64,000 bases of DNA, taken from positions 633,290 through 697,289 of the forward strand of contig NZ_FNNJ01000002.1 of assembly GCF_900106565.1 (NCBI RefSeq). Reading direction: 5' to 3'. Below are positions 1-9,295 of this stretch, piece after piece (the stretch's first letter is position 1; every line of letters begins with the position of its first letter). Origin of the DNA: Lutibacter oricola. GTDB lineage: Bacteria > Bacteroidota > Bacteroidia > Flavobacteriales > Flavobacteriaceae. The notes below the pieces were generated by a model that was not told the DNA's origin, did no database searches, and saw nothing but the letters and a program-made list of their open reading frames with translations. The position numbers and the translations under genes are program-made.

Positions 1-168
1 AAAGATATAATGAGTTTAAATCCAAAAACAATTAATTCTGATGCTATGGCTGTTGAAGCCTTACATACTATGGAAGACAATAATATTAGTCAGTTGTTAG
101 TTTTAGACAACAAAAAATATGTAGGTGTAGTTCATTTACATGATTTATTAAAAGAAGGAATTATTTAA
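1..168 (+). CDS. kdsD: Arabinose-5-phosphate isomerase (KdsD/KpsF/GutQ family), C-terminal end
   Basis: The reading frame is open from base 1 and ends in TAA at 168, giving the last 55 residues of a protein whose start lies outside the window. They look like the end of a second CBS domain: a short helix, a segment reading SQLLVLD, then YVGVVHLHDLL, the usual close of KpsF/GutQ sugar-phosphate isomerases. These enzymes convert ribulose-5-phosphate to arabinose-5-phosphate for Kdo in lipopolysaccharide. One base separates it from tatC, and lptB (LPS export) follows two genes later, which fits an envelope operon. Only the CBS part is visible, so another CBS protein is possible. Confidence 0.7.
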   Translation, partial: KDIMSLNPKTINSDAMAVEALHTMEDNNISQLLVLDNKKYVGVVHLHDLLKEGII

Positions 169-169
169 T

Positions 170-991
170 ATGGCAACAGAAGAAAAACCAGAAATGTCTT
201 TTTTAGACCATGTAGAAGAACTACGTTGGCATTTAATTAGATCTACACTTGCCGTGTTTGCTTTTGGTATTATAGCTTTTATTATGAAAGGCTTTATTTT
301 TAATACCATTTTATTTGCTCCTAAAAATGCAAACTTTATAACTTACAGGGTATTTTGTAAAGTATCTCAATTCTTTGGAACTGATGGTTTATGCATTGAT
401 GATATGCCTTTTACTTTTCAAAGTTTAGCAATGGCAGAACAATTTAGCGTTCATATATGGACTTCTATAACGGTTGGTTTTGTTTTAGCATTTCCTTTTA
501 TAATTTGGGAAGTTTGGAAATTTATTAGCCCTGGATTATACGAAAAAGAGAAAAAAGGAGCTAGAAGTTTTATTATTATCTCTTCATTTTTATTTTTTAT
601 TGGTGTTTTATTTGGTTATTACATTGTTACTCCATTATCTGTTAACTTTTTAGGTAATTATTCTATTAGTGATATGGTTGAACGTAACATTAAAATTGGC
701 TCATACATTGCTTTAGTTCGTTCATCAATATTAGCATCTGGATTAATTTTTGAATTGCCAATAATTATCTATTTCCTAACAAAAATGGGATTAATAACAC
801 CTAATTTCTTAAAAATATATAGAAAACACGCATTGGTTTTAGTACTTGTTTTATCTGCAATTATTACACCTCCAGACATTATTAGTCAAGTTATTGTAGC
901 AATACCTATTTTAATTTTATATGAAGTAAGTATTTATATTTCTAAAGCTGTTTTAAAAAAAGAACATAAAAATCAATTAAAAAATGTCTAA
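170..991 (+). CDS. tatC: Sec-independent protein translocase TatC
   Basis: This 273-residue inner-membrane protein is the TatC core of the twin-arginine translocase, which recognises RR signal peptides and exports folded proteins. It opens with the family signature FLDHVEELRWHL at residues 11-22, followed by six hydrophobic segments. The loop after the second segment holds the conserved FISPGLYEKEKK motif (about 118-129). Length is normal for the Bacteroidetes form, which has an enlarged first periplasmic loop. It begins 1 bp after the kdsD stop and overlaps the next gene by 8 bp, so it is translated from an operon mRNA. Confidence 0.95.
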   Translation: MATEEKPEMSFLDHVEELRWHLIRSTLAVFAFGIIAFIMKGFIFNTILFAPKNANFITYRVFCKVSQFFGTDGLCIDDMPFTFQSLAMAEQFSVHIWTSITVGFVLAFPFIIWEVWKFISPGLYEKEKKGARSFIIISSFLFFIGVLFGYYIVTPLSVNFLGNYSISDMVERNIKIGSYIALVRSSILASGLIFELPIIIYFLTKMGLITPNFLKIYRKHALVLVLVLSAIITPPDIISQVIVAIPILILYEVSIYISKAVLKKEHKNQLKNV

Positions 992-1337
992 TCAAATAGA
1001 AAAATTCAACGCTTATCGTAAAAAAATGAACGATAAAATATTGTCTGGAAATCATAAAATTATCAAGCGAATTTTTAATTTAGACACAAATACATATAAA
1101 GAAGGACATTTAGACGTTAAAACTAAAGAACTTTTAGGTTTAGTGGCTTCAACAGTTTTACGATGTGATGATTGTATAAAGTATCATTTAGAAACTGCTT
1201 ATAATGAAGGCATAACCAAAGAACAAATGATGGAAACTATGGAAGTTGCTACTTTGGTTGGAGGTACTATTGTAATACCACATTTAAGAAGAGCTTACGA
1301 ATTTTGGGAGGAATTAGAATTAAACGATAAAAAATAA
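984..1337 (+). CDS. Carboxymuconolactone decarboxylase / AhpD-like protein
   Basis: A 117-residue, all-helical protein of the CMD family. The CDDC motif (residues 61-64) followed by a histidine in IKYHLETA is the redox-active CxxC...H arrangement of AhpD-like alkylhydroperoxidases, so a thiol peroxidase or disulfide role is more likely than aromatic ring decarboxylation. Its start overlaps the end of tatC by 8 bp and it is followed 15 bp later by lptB, so it sits inside the tatC-lptB operon. The substrate is not evident from the sequence. Confidence 0.85.
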   Translation: MSNQIEKFNAYRKKMNDKILSGNHKIIKRIFNLDTNTYKEGHLDVKTKELLGLVASTVLRCDDCIKYHLETAYNEGITKEQMMETMEVATLVGGTIVIPHLRRAYEFWEELELNDKK

Positions 1338-1352
1338 ATTCAATCGACAAGA

Positions 1353-2087
1353 ATGATATTAAGAGCAGAAAATATTAAAAAAAAATATGGAAGTAGATAC
1401 GTTGTAAAAGGTGTTTCTGTTGAAGTTGAACAAGGTGAAATTGTTGGTTTATTAGGTCCAAATGGAGCAGGTAAAACCACTTCTTTTTATATGATTGTTG
1501 GTATGATAAAGCCAAATGAAGGTGATATTTATTTAGACGATAAGGTTATAACAGATTTTCCTATGCATAAAAGAGCTCAGGAAGGTGTAGGTTATTTGGC
1601 ACAAGAAGCTTCAGTTTTTAGAAAATTAACTGTTGAAGACAATATTATGTCTGTGCTTCAATTTACAGGCTTATCTAAAAAAGAACAAAAAGATAAATTA
1701 GAATCTTTAATAGATGAATTTAGTTTAGGTCACGTTCGTAAAAACCGAGGAGATTTACTTTCTGGTGGAGAACGTAGAAGAACTGAAATAGCACGAGCAT
1801 TAGCATCTGATCCAAAATTTATTTTATTAGATGAACCATTTGCAGGTGTAGACCCAATTGCAGTAGAAGATATACAAAGTATTGTTGCTCATTTAAAAGA
1901 TAAAAACATTGGTATTCTAATTACCGATCATAATGTACAAGAAACATTGGCAATTACCGATAGAACTTACCTTATGTTTGAAGGAGGAATTCTAAAAGAA
2001 GGAACACCACAAGAATTAGCAGAAGACGAAACTGTTAGACGTGTTTATCTTGGTAAAGACTTTGAATTAAAACAAAAGAAATTTTAA
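1353..2087 (+). CDS. lptB: LPS export ABC transporter ATP-binding protein LptB
   Basis: This 244-residue ABC ATPase powers extraction of lipopolysaccharide from the inner membrane by the LptBFG complex. Walker A is GPNGAGKTT (about 35-43), the signature is LSGGERRR (about 138-145), Walker B is [13 protein letters not shown] (about 158-170), and the switch histidine lies in ITDHNV. The Q-loop region has [12 protein letters not shown], typical of LptB. It ends one base before the convergent oligopeptidase gene, with no room for a conventional terminator between them. Association with kdsD agrees with an LPS role. Confidence 0.93.
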   Translation: MILRAENIKKKYGSRYVVKGVSVEVEQGEIVGLLGPNGAGKTTSFYMIVGMIKPNEGDIYLDDKVITDFPMHKRAQEGVGYLAQEASVFRKLTVEDNIMSVLQFTGLSKKEQKDKLESLIDEFSLGHVRKNRGDLLSGGERRRTEIARALASDPKFILLDEPFAGVDPIAVEDIQSIVAHLKDKNIGILITDHNVQETLAITDRTYLMFEGGILKEGTPQELAEDETVRRVYLGKDFELKQKKF

Positions 2088-2088
2088 A

Positions 2089-4197
2089 TTAATCTTCTTT
2101 TGTCAATTCATTCATCAAAAACCCATAAATAAAAGCATTTTCTTTTATTCTTGAATTAGCCTTATTTGCTCCATAATGTCCAGTATTAGATTGTGACCAT
2201 AAAAGCACAGGATTAGTTTGTAATATATTTTCTTGCAATTTTGCCGCAAATTTATAGGAATAATAAGGAGGTACACGATTATCATCACTCCCCGTTGAAA
2301 TAAGAATAGATGGATAATTGATTTTACTATCTATATTATGATATGGAGAGTATGACAGCAAGTTTTTAAACTCCTCCTCTATTTTTATTGAACCAAATTC
2401 GTTTATGTTTGTATATACTGATCCTACTGAAGAGTTTTCGAACCTTAACATATCAAGAACACCTACATTAATAACAGCTGCTCCAAACAATTCAGGCTTT
2501 TTAATAATTGCAGAAGCAATAATCAATCCTCCATGTGAAGTACCTGTTATAGCTATCTTTCTTGGTTTTGTATAGCCTTCCTCAATCAAATATTCAGCTG
2601 CACTAGTAAAATCTAATATAGCGTTAACTTTATTCATTTTTCTACCAGCTTCTTTCCATTTTTCGCCAAATTCTCCCCCACCTCTTACATGTACATATGC
2701 AAATGCTCCACCATTCTCAATAAAATGTATTACTCCAGGATTATACGTAGGCTTAGCAATTCTACCATAACCTCCATATGTTTCTAAAAGAAACGGTGTA
2801 TTGCTATTTTTACTTAAAGAATCTTTATAAACAATAAACATTGGTACTTGAGTACCATCATGAGAAGTAAAATTTTTTCTTAAAAATTTATAATTTTTCG
2901 CATCAAAACTAACTTCAACCTTTCCTAAATAATCAAATTTATAATTTTCTAAATCTAATTGACACAACACAGGAGGAACCGTGTATGATGTTAATTTAAA
3001 ATAAAACTCATTCGTTTCTTCGGCAAATTTCATTCCATCTATACTTAGCCCTTCTGGCGTAACAACTTCGCCTAATACTTTTCCAGAATAATCTACAACT
3101 GCTATTATTGAAGATTTATTTGATTGATATGAAATTACCATTTTATCTTCTAAAAACTCAAATTCAGAAAAAACTGCTCCCTTATAAATGGGAGTAATTA
3201 GTTTCCATTTCTTAGGCTGATCTAAAGGAAAAGAAATGATGTATTTTTTATCTTTTATTTTTGCTAGTGCATAAACTGTATCAGATTTAAAACGAACAAT
3301 ATCTAAGTTATACTTAATATCTTTAAATAAAGGTTTAAAATCTGTATTTGAACCTTTTGGATCTAGATAATAGAAACTAAATTTTTTATCAAATCTATTT
3401 GATTTTTTAATTATAAATAGGTTTTGATTTGGAGTGCCATAGAGATTTAAACCCTCATTTTCATTATTCGTATTTTTAACAATCAAATCTTCAGATTGCT
3501 CTGTGTCAAGTAAATGATACTGAATACTAGGGAATTCTCTTTTACCAAACTCTGATGTATATTTGTATTTTTTATAAAAAAATCCTTGTCCAAACCAATA
3601 AATCTCAGGTGAAACAATGTGTTTTAATGTTTCTTTAAAATAACGTCTATTTTTTAATTGCACTATTTTTACCTCACCCCAATCACTACCATTTCGATTG
3701 TACTTGTATGCCAAAAATCTATCATCTTTAGAAGGCGCTAAAGATGTAAAGTTAATATGATCTTTTCGAGATATTGAACTAGGAGAAATTAGTTTTTCAA
3801 AACTTCCTTTAATTCCTTTTTTATAATAAATACACAACTCACTATTTACGCCAGGATACATAAGCTTGTAGTAAGTTTTATTTTCCTTAATCAATTCTAT
3901 TTCCTTTTCATCAAAATCCATATCATAGTACATAAAACTATTCATTTGATTAAACGAACCATTTCTTCTACTAATTTTATTTAAATATTTTTCTGAAACT
4001 TTATTTTGCAATTTAACCCAATCTTTTACTTCTATTGAATTTATTTTTTCTAACCATAAATAATCATCAACAATTTCAACATTGTGGTATGCTTGTTTGG
4101 TAGGTTGCTTTATAGTTTTTGGATAAACAATTTGACTGTTTACATTATTTACACTTAATATAAAAAGTGAAATAGCAATTATTTTTGAAATATTCAT
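2089..4197 (-). CDS. Prolyl oligopeptidase family serine peptidase (S9A)
   Basis: A 702-residue enzyme with an N-terminal signal peptide ending near VNSQ, so it is probably periplasmic or secreted. The N-terminal two thirds correspond to the propeller domain. The C-terminal alpha/beta-hydrolase domain carries the nucleophile in GTSHGG (Ser about 554), the Asp in GSDDNRVP (about 638-639) and the His in TGHYG (about 674). Length and residue spacing match family S9A, which cleaves short peptides after proline. It stands alone on the minus strand, convergent with lptB. A broader post-proline or oligopeptide specificity cannot be excluded. Confidence 0.88.
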   Translation of the reverse strand: MNISKIIAISLFILSVNNVNSQIVYPKTIKQPTKQAYHNVEIVDDYLWLEKINSIEVKDWVKLQNKVSEKYLNKISRRNGSFNQMNSFMYYDMDFDEKEIELIKENKTYYKLMYPGVNSELCIYYKKGIKGSFEKLISPSSISRKDHINFTSLAPSKDDRFLAYKYNRNGSDWGEVKIVQLKNRRYFKETLKHIVSPEIYWFGQGFFYKKYKYTSEFGKREFPSIQYHLLDTEQSEDLIVKNTNNENEGLNLYGTPNQNLFIIKKSNRFDKKFSFYYLDPKGSNTDFKPLFKDIKYNLDIVRFKSDTVYALAKIKDKKYIISFPLDQPKKWKLITPIYKGAVFSEFEFLEDKMVISYQSNKSSIIAVVDYSGKVLGEVVTPEGLSIDGMKFAEETNEFYFKLTSYTVPPVLCQLDLENYKFDYLGKVEVSFDAKNYKFLRKNFTSHDGTQVPMFIVYKDSLSKNSNTPFLLETYGGYGRIAKPTYNPGVIHFIENGGAFAYVHVRGGGEFGEKWKEAGRKMNKVNAILDFTSAAEYLIEEGYTKPRKIAITGTSHGGLIIASAIIKKPELFGAAVINVGVLDMLRFENSSVGSVYTNINEFGSIKIEEEFKNLLSYSPYHNIDSKINYPSILISTGSDDNRVPPYYSYKFAAKLQENILQTNPVLLWSQSNTGHYGANKANSRIKENAFIYGFLMNELTKED

Positions 4198-4294
4198 TAA
4201 GCAATTTTAGTTTAATTATGAGGCACTAATTAATGCCTATAAAAATAAAAATTATAAATGAAAGAGTATATTTAAAATAAACAAAATAAGTGAT

Positions 4295-4762
4295 CTAAAT
4301 ATGAAGTTTAAAACCTTCGTGTGTAGCTTTAAACCCTAAGTTTTCATAAAATTTAATAGCTTTAGCTCTTTGTTTATCACTTGTTAGTTGTACTAAATGA
4401 GCATTTTTTTCTTTCGCTCTTTCAATTGCCCACTTAAATAATTCTTTTCCAATTCCTTCTCCTCTATAACCTTCTCTAACAAAAACATTTTCTATTTGAG
4501 CTCTTAAACCACCTTGGTAAGCTAAATACTGAATAAAAGTTAATTGCAGAGTTCCAATAATGGTTGAAGTATTTTCATCTTCAACAACAATTAATTCATT
4601 AGATGGGTCTTTATCAATAATACTAAAAGCTTTATTATACTTTTCAGGAAGTGGATCTTGGTAGTGTTCTCTTAGTTTTCCTAATGTATCGCTTGCTATT
4701 ATCTTTACAATACTAGAAACATCTTTTTCAGTAGCTTCTCTAAAAATTAATTTTAAGGGCAT
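4295..4762 (-). CDS. GNAT family N-acetyltransferase
   Basis: A 155-residue acetyltransferase. The acetyl-CoA binding motif A is visible as VREGYRGEGIGKELFKWAIE (about 95-114), preceded by a beta strand QIENVFV. The end carries KAIKFYENLGFKATHEGFKL, the standard motif B. The substrate is unknown. It begins 6 bp after the pssA stop on the same strand, so the two are probably cotranscribed, with no obvious functional link. Confidence 0.88.
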   Translation of the reverse strand: MPLKLIFREATEKDVSSIVKIIASDTLGKLREHYQDPLPEKYNKAFSIIDKDPSNELIVVEDENTSTIIGTLQLTFIQYLAYQGGLRAQIENVFVREGYRGEGIGKELFKWAIERAKEKNAHLVQLTSDKQRAKAIKFYENLGFKATHEGFKLHI

Positions 4763-4768
4763 TCTATT

Positions 4769-5533
4769 TTATTTTTGTTTGAATATACTATTTTCAAAAA
4801 CAGATAATAAAACATATAACAATATAATAAAAGGAACTGCAATTACTTTTAGTAATACAATCGATATTATTGTTAACCCTATAAACACATATTTAATTTG
4901 ATTTGATTTCCAAGAATAGTTTTTAAATTTCAAAGAAAACAAAGGAATTTCAGCATTCATTATATATGTTAATACCAACGTTATCCCTATTAAAAACCAT
5001 TTGTTTAAAATAATAGACTCTACAATTTCTATTGAACTAAATTCTAATATTAAAGGTAAACTCAATACAAAAATAGAAGCCGCAGGTGTTGGCAACCCTA
5101 TAAATGAACTTGTTTGACGTTCATCAATATTAAACTTAGCCAACCTATATGCTGCTCCTAATGTAATTAACAAACCTAAAAATGCAATCCATTTTTCATT
5201 AATATTTGGATATGAAACCCATTTACCAATTTCACAACTTAGCCCATCAACCCAATCTTTATCTATAGATCTTACAATTAATTGAAACATTACTATTCCT
5301 GGAACTACTCCACTTGTAACAACATCTGCTAAAGAATCTAATTGTTTTCCTAATTCACCTTGCACATTTAATAATCTTGCTGCAAAACCATCAAAAAAAT
5401 CAAATAGTATTCCAAGTAACACAAAATATGCAGCAAAAACCAATTCATTCTGTACAGCTAAAATGGTTGCTATTGTACCGCATAATAAATTAAGTAAGGT
5501 AATTAAATTTGGAATGTGTTTTTTAAAGGTCAT
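4769..5533 (-). CDS. pssA: CDP-diacylglycerol--serine O-phosphatidyltransferase
   Basis: A 254-residue integral membrane enzyme that makes phosphatidylserine, the precursor of phosphatidylethanolamine. The CDP-alcohol phosphatidyltransferase signature DG..AR........G...D...D is present as DGFAARLLNVQG followed by LDSLAD (about 48-68). Several hydrophobic segments surround it. The gene is divergent from the hydrolase at 5613, and the 79-bp gap must hold both promoters. Confidence 0.93.
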   Translation of the reverse strand: MTFKKHIPNLITLLNLLCGTIATILAVQNELVFAAYFVLLGILFDFFDGFAARLLNVQGELGKQLDSLADVVTSGVVPGIVMFQLIVRSIDKDWVDGLSCEIGKWVSYPNINEKWIAFLGLLITLGAAYRLAKFNIDERQTSSFIGLPTPAASIFVLSLPLILEFSSIEIVESIILNKWFLIGITLVLTYIMNAEIPLFSLKFKNYSWKSNQIKYVFIGLTIISIVLLKVIAVPFIILLYVLLSVFENSIFKQK

Positions 5534-5612
5534 TTATTCATTATTTTTTGTAAAAATACTAAAATGTTTTTCTAAAATATTTATTTATATTTATTTTTCT
5601 AAAAACCTATAT

Positions 5613-6581
5613 ATGCCAATAATTGAGTCTAACTATTCTCCTTCTTTTATTTTTAGAAATACACATTTAAATACTGTTTATAAAACACTATTTCTTTCTT
5701 CTGAAATTGATTACAAACGTGTTAGAATTTTAACAAATGACAATGATTTTTTAGATTTAGATTTTTCTCTAACTGGCTCTAAAACACTAGTAATAGCTTC
5801 TCACGGTTTAGAAGGTAGTTCTAATTCAAAATATATTGTTTCTGTAGTTAAATATTTAAATTCTAAACAAATAGACTGTTTAGCATTAAATTACAGAGGT
5901 TGTAGTGGTGAAGATAACCATATTTTACAATCATACCATAGTGGTAGATCAGACGATTTAGCAACTGTAATTAAATATGTAGAAGAAAACTACAACTATC
6001 AAAACATTGTTCTCTTAGGTTATAGTATGGGAGGTAATATAACTTTAAAATATTTAGGCGAAAACAACAATATTCCATCAAAGATTAAAGGAGCCATCAC
6101 AGTTTCTGCTCCTTGCGACTTGGAAGGCTCTTCATATGAGTTATCTAAAACAATTAATAAAGTTTATATTAATCGTTTTTTGAAATCTCTAAAGAAAAAA
6201 GCGCAATTAAAAATAGAAAAATTTCCTGAAGCTAATTTTAATTATTCTGAAATTATAAGTGCTAAAAATTTTACGGAGTTTGATAATTCTTTTACAGCAC
6301 CTCTTTTTGGTTATAAAAACGCGCAAGATTATTGGCGCAAAAATAGTTCTTTACCACTATTAAAAACTATTCGAAAACCTACCTTAGTATTGAGTGCATT
6401 AGATGATACTTTTCTATCTAAAAGCTGTTATCCTTTTGAAGCTGCCACAAACAATACGCATATTTATTTAGAAACTCCTAAATACGGTGGACACGTAGGT
6501 TTTAATACTTCAACAAATAAAACTAAAAATTTATGGAGTGAAACTAGAATACATCAGTTTATTCAACATATTATTTCCTGA
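5613..6581 (+). CDS. YheT-type alpha/beta-fold hydrolase
   Basis: A 322-residue alpha/beta hydrolase. I place the start at ATG 5613 because the frame upstream runs into pssA on the other strand and has no family-like sequence. Motifs include SHGLEGSSNSKY (oxyanion loop), NYRGCSGEDN, and the nucleophile elbow GYSMGGN (Ser about 137). The acid is likely in SALDDTF and the catalytic His in YGGHVGF near the C-terminus. This pattern matches the YheT/YMC0 group, whose members act as lipid or ester hydrolases. The physiological substrate is unknown. Confidence 0.88.
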   Translation: MPIIESNYSPSFIFRNTHLNTVYKTLFLSSEIDYKRVRILTNDNDFLDLDFSLTGSKTLVIASHGLEGSSNSKYIVSVVKYLNSKQIDCLALNYRGCSGEDNHILQSYHSGRSDDLATVIKYVEENYNYQNIVLLGYSMGGNITLKYLGENNNIPSKIKGAITVSAPCDLEGSSYELSKTINKVYINRFLKSLKKKAQLKIEKFPEANFNYSEIISAKNFTEFDNSFTAPLFGYKNAQDYWRKNSSLPLLKTIRKPTLVLSALDDTFLSKSCYPFEAATNNTHIYLETPKYGGHVGFNTSTNKTKNLWSETRIHQFIQHIIS

Positions 6582-6639
6582 ATTTTTACGTTAACTAGTA
6601 AAGATTTTTTACATTCGCTATTCACAATAAATATATACA

Positions 6640-7704
6640 TTGAAAAAGTTTTTAGTTTTTATAATTTTAGTTTCTCAAATTTCTTTTGCGCAAACTGCTC
6701 GTAAATATTCTAACGAATTTTTAAATATTGGTGTAGATGCTGCTTCTTTTGGAATGGCAAAAGCTGTAGTTGCTACAAGTAGCGATGTAAACTCATCATA
6801 CTGGAATCCTGCTGGATTGGCTAATATTGAAGATTTTCAAGGTTCTTTAATGCATGCAGAATATTTTGAAGGTATTGCTAAATATGATTATGCTGGTTTT
6901 GCAATGCCTTTAGATGATAGAAGCGCCGTTGGAGTTTCAATAATTAGATTTGGGGTAGATGATATTTTAAACACCACTAAACTTATTGATTCTAATGGAA
7001 ATATAGATTATAACAACATTAGTCTTTTTTCTGCTGCAGATTATGCTGTAAATTTATCATACGCCAGACATTTACCTATTCAAGGTTTAAATGTTGGTTT
7101 AAACACCAAAATTGTTAGGCGTATAATTGGAGATTTTGCTACCTCTTGGGGATTTGGTTTAGATGTTGCTGTTCAATTTGAAAGAAACGATTGGAAGTTT
7201 GGTGTAATGCTACGAGATATTACAACAACTTTTAACTCTTGGAGTATTGATGAAGATGAATTTAATACCATTAAAGATGCCATTCCAGGTGAAAATCAAG
7301 AATTACCAGAAACAACTGAACTTACACTACCAAAAGCACAATTAGGTGTAGCCAAAAAATTTGCAATAACTAGAGATTTTGGTTTGTTAACAGAAGTTGA
7401 TTTAAATCTTCGTTTTACAGAAACAAACGATATTATTTCTACAGATTTTGTAAGTATAGATCCTGCTATTGGTTTTCAATTAGATTATGTTGATACCGTG
7501 TTTTTAAGAGGTGGTGTTGGAAACATTCAAAACGAATTACAATTTGACAATACTAAAAATTTAAGTTTGCAGCCAAATTTTGGTGTTGGTTTTAAATATA
7601 GAGGTATACAAATTGATTATGCCTTAACTAATATTGGTAGTGTTGGTAGTGCATTATATTCAAACATATTTTCAGTAAAACTAGATTTTGATTATTACAG
7701 ATAA
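6640..7704 (+). CDS. PorV/PorQ family outer-membrane protein
   Basis: This 354-residue protein has a signal peptide (cleavage near SFAQT) and a predicted FadL-like beta-barrel. Its early motif ASFGMAKAVVATSSDVNSSY, then WNPAGLA, is characteristic of the PorV/PorQ family of type IX secretion. The start is TTG at 6640: the frame has a stop at 6628-6630 and no ATG or GTG between. The true PorV (shuttle of the T9SS attachment complex) is usually beside porU and somewhat longer, so this is more likely a paralogue. The Lnb-like gene follows after 4 bp and is probably cotranscribed. Confidence 0.82.
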   Translation: MKKFLVFIILVSQISFAQTARKYSNEFLNIGVDAASFGMAKAVVATSSDVNSSYWNPAGLANIEDFQGSLMHAEYFEGIAKYDYAGFAMPLDDRSAVGVSIIRFGVDDILNTTKLIDSNGNIDYNNISLFSAADYAVNLSYARHLPIQGLNVGLNTKIVRRIIGDFATSWGFGLDVAVQFERNDWKFGVMLRDITTTFNSWSIDEDEFNTIKDAIPGENQELPETTELTLPKAQLGVAKKFAITRDFGLLTEVDLNLRFTETNDIISTDFVSIDPAIGFQLDYVDTVFLRGGVGNIQNELQFDNTKNLSLQPNFGVGFKYRGIQIDYALTNIGSVGSALYSNIFSVKLDFDYYR

Positions 7705-7708
7705 CAAG

Positions 7709-8887
7709 ATGCTTAAAAAAATAGTATTCATAGTAATTATATTAAATACATTTAGCTTTTTTGGCCAAATTAAATTGTCTAATAAAGCTACAATTAGTGT
7801 ATTAACTTGTGGACCAGATAACGAATTATATAGCGCTTTTGGACATAGTGCTTTTAGAATTACAGATACTGCAAATGGTATTGATGATATATACAATTAT
7901 GGAACTTTCGATTTTAATGCTCCAAACTTTTATTTAAATTTTGTTAAAGGAAATTTAACCTATCAACTATCTAAAAGCGATTTTAATAGATTTATTTACA
8001 TATATAATTACCAAAAACGTTGGGTTAAAGAACAACAATTAAATTTAAATATTGAAGAAACTCAAGCGGTTTATAATTTTTTAGAAGATAATGTAAAGCC
8101 ACAAAACAGGGATTATCAATACGACTTCTTTTATGATAATTGCGCTACAAAAATTGAACAAGTAATTAAAACTGTTTTAAAAAACAAGGTTCAATTTACA
8201 AATGCACATATTACTTCTACTAAAACACATAGAGATTTAATTGAAGATTATACTAAAAATCACGAATGGGGTAAATTTGGAATAGATTTAGCGCTAGGTT
8301 CTGTTATTGATGATACAGCTACCAAAGATGATTATAAATTTTTACCTGATTATATTTTTAAAGCTTTCGAAAATGCTACTATTGGTAGAAATGCTAAAAT
8401 TGAACCACTCGTTTTAAATCAAAGAGATTTATTAAGTCATCCAGTTAAAGAGACTTCATCTAACTTTCCTCCTATTTTTATATTCTTATTGTTAGCTCTT
8501 TTAATAATTTGGGTAACAAGAAGAGATTCAAAAAAAGGAAAACGAAAAAAATGGTTAGACTTTAGTATTTACTTTATAACAGGTTTAATTGGTGTAGTAG
8601 TTCTATTACTTTGGTTTGCAACAAGCCATACTGCAACTTATAAAAACTTTAATTTTTTATGGGCTTTTGCACCTAACTTATTTGTTGCTTTTTATATGTT
8701 AAAAAATAAATTACCTAAATGGATTGTTACCTATAACTTTATACTAATTCTAGGAATTATTGCAACATTAGTGTTATGGGGATTTAAAGTTCAAGTTTAT
8801 AATTGGGCTATAGTTCCTATTCTTGCAATGCTAAACAACCATTACGGTCATATTAACAAGTATATACGGTTAAATAAAGCTCTGTAA
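7709..8887 (+). CDS. DUF4105 / Lnb-like membrane protein (putative lipoprotein N-acyltransferase)
   Basis: A 392-residue protein starting at ATG 7709; a TTG 21 bp upstream lies inside the preceding gene. After a signal anchor, the periplasmic DUF4105 domain shows GHSAFRITD and FYDNCATKIEQ; the His and Cys in these motifs are candidate catalytic residues. The C-terminal 140 residues contain about five membrane segments. To my knowledge this family has been linked to Lnb, which adds the third acyl chain to lipoproteins in Bacteroides. I infer that role from domain architecture only. Its last 18 bp overlap the convergent aroQ. Confidence 0.75.
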   Translation: MLKKIVFIVIILNTFSFFGQIKLSNKATISVLTCGPDNELYSAFGHSAFRITDTANGIDDIYNYGTFDFNAPNFYLNFVKGNLTYQLSKSDFNRFIYIYNYQKRWVKEQQLNLNIEETQAVYNFLEDNVKPQNRDYQYDFFYDNCATKIEQVIKTVLKNKVQFTNAHITSTKTHRDLIEDYTKNHEWGKFGIDLALGSVIDDTATKDDYKFLPDYIFKAFENATIGRNAKIEPLVLNQRDLLSHPVKETSSNFPPIFIFLLLALLIIWVTRRDSKKGKRKKWLDFSIYFITGLIGVVVLLLWFATSHTATYKNFNFLWAFAPNLFVAFYMLKNKLPKWIVTYNFILILGIIATLVLWGFKVQVYNWAIVPILAMLNNHYGHINKYIRLNKAL

Positions 8888-9283
8888 AGCCAACTCGTAA
8901 CTTTGCATACCAAAACCTGCAATTACACCTTTTGCAACTGGAGAGATATAGGAAACGTGACGAAATTCTTCTCTAGAATGCACGTTAGAAATATGTAATT
9001 CTATAACAGGAGTAGTTATTCCTTTTATAGCATCTCCAATAGCTACAGATGTATGTGTATATGCTCCAGCATTAAATATAATACCATCAAAATCAAAACC
9101 AACTTCATGTAATTTATTAATCAATTCCCCTTCAACATTACTTTGGTAATAATGCAACTCAACATCCGCATACTTTTTAACCAAATTATTGAAATAATCT
9201 TCAAAAGTTTCACTTCCGTATATCTCAGGTTCGCGTTTACCTAATAAATTTAAATTTGGTCCGTTTAGTACAAGTATTTTCAT
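8870..9283 (-). CDS. aroQ: Type II 3-dehydroquinate dehydratase
   Basis: A 137-residue enzyme of the shikimate pathway that converts 3-dehydroquinate to 3-dehydroshikimate. The N-terminus carries LNGPNLNLLGKREPEIYG, the type II signature with the lid Arg; the Tyr in EIYG is the catalytic base region. The middle has FNAGAYTHTSVAI and ELHISNVHSREEFRHVS, holding the active-site Asn and His. Length is typical. It starts 12 bp after the beta-barrel gene at 9296 on the same strand. Confidence 0.95.
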   Translation of the reverse strand: MKILVLNGPNLNLLGKREPEIYGSETFEDYFNNLVKKYADVELHYYQSNVEGELINKLHEVGFDFDGIIFNAGAYTHTSVAIGDAIKGITTPVIELHISNVHSREEFRHVSYISPVAKGVIAGFGMQSYELALQSFI

Positions 9284-9295
9284 AACGTAAATGTA

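Noticed and set aside
5463..5612. Longer N-terminus for the YheT-like hydrolase
   Set aside because: It would overlap the start of divergent pssA and adds residues unlike the family; ATG 5613 fits.
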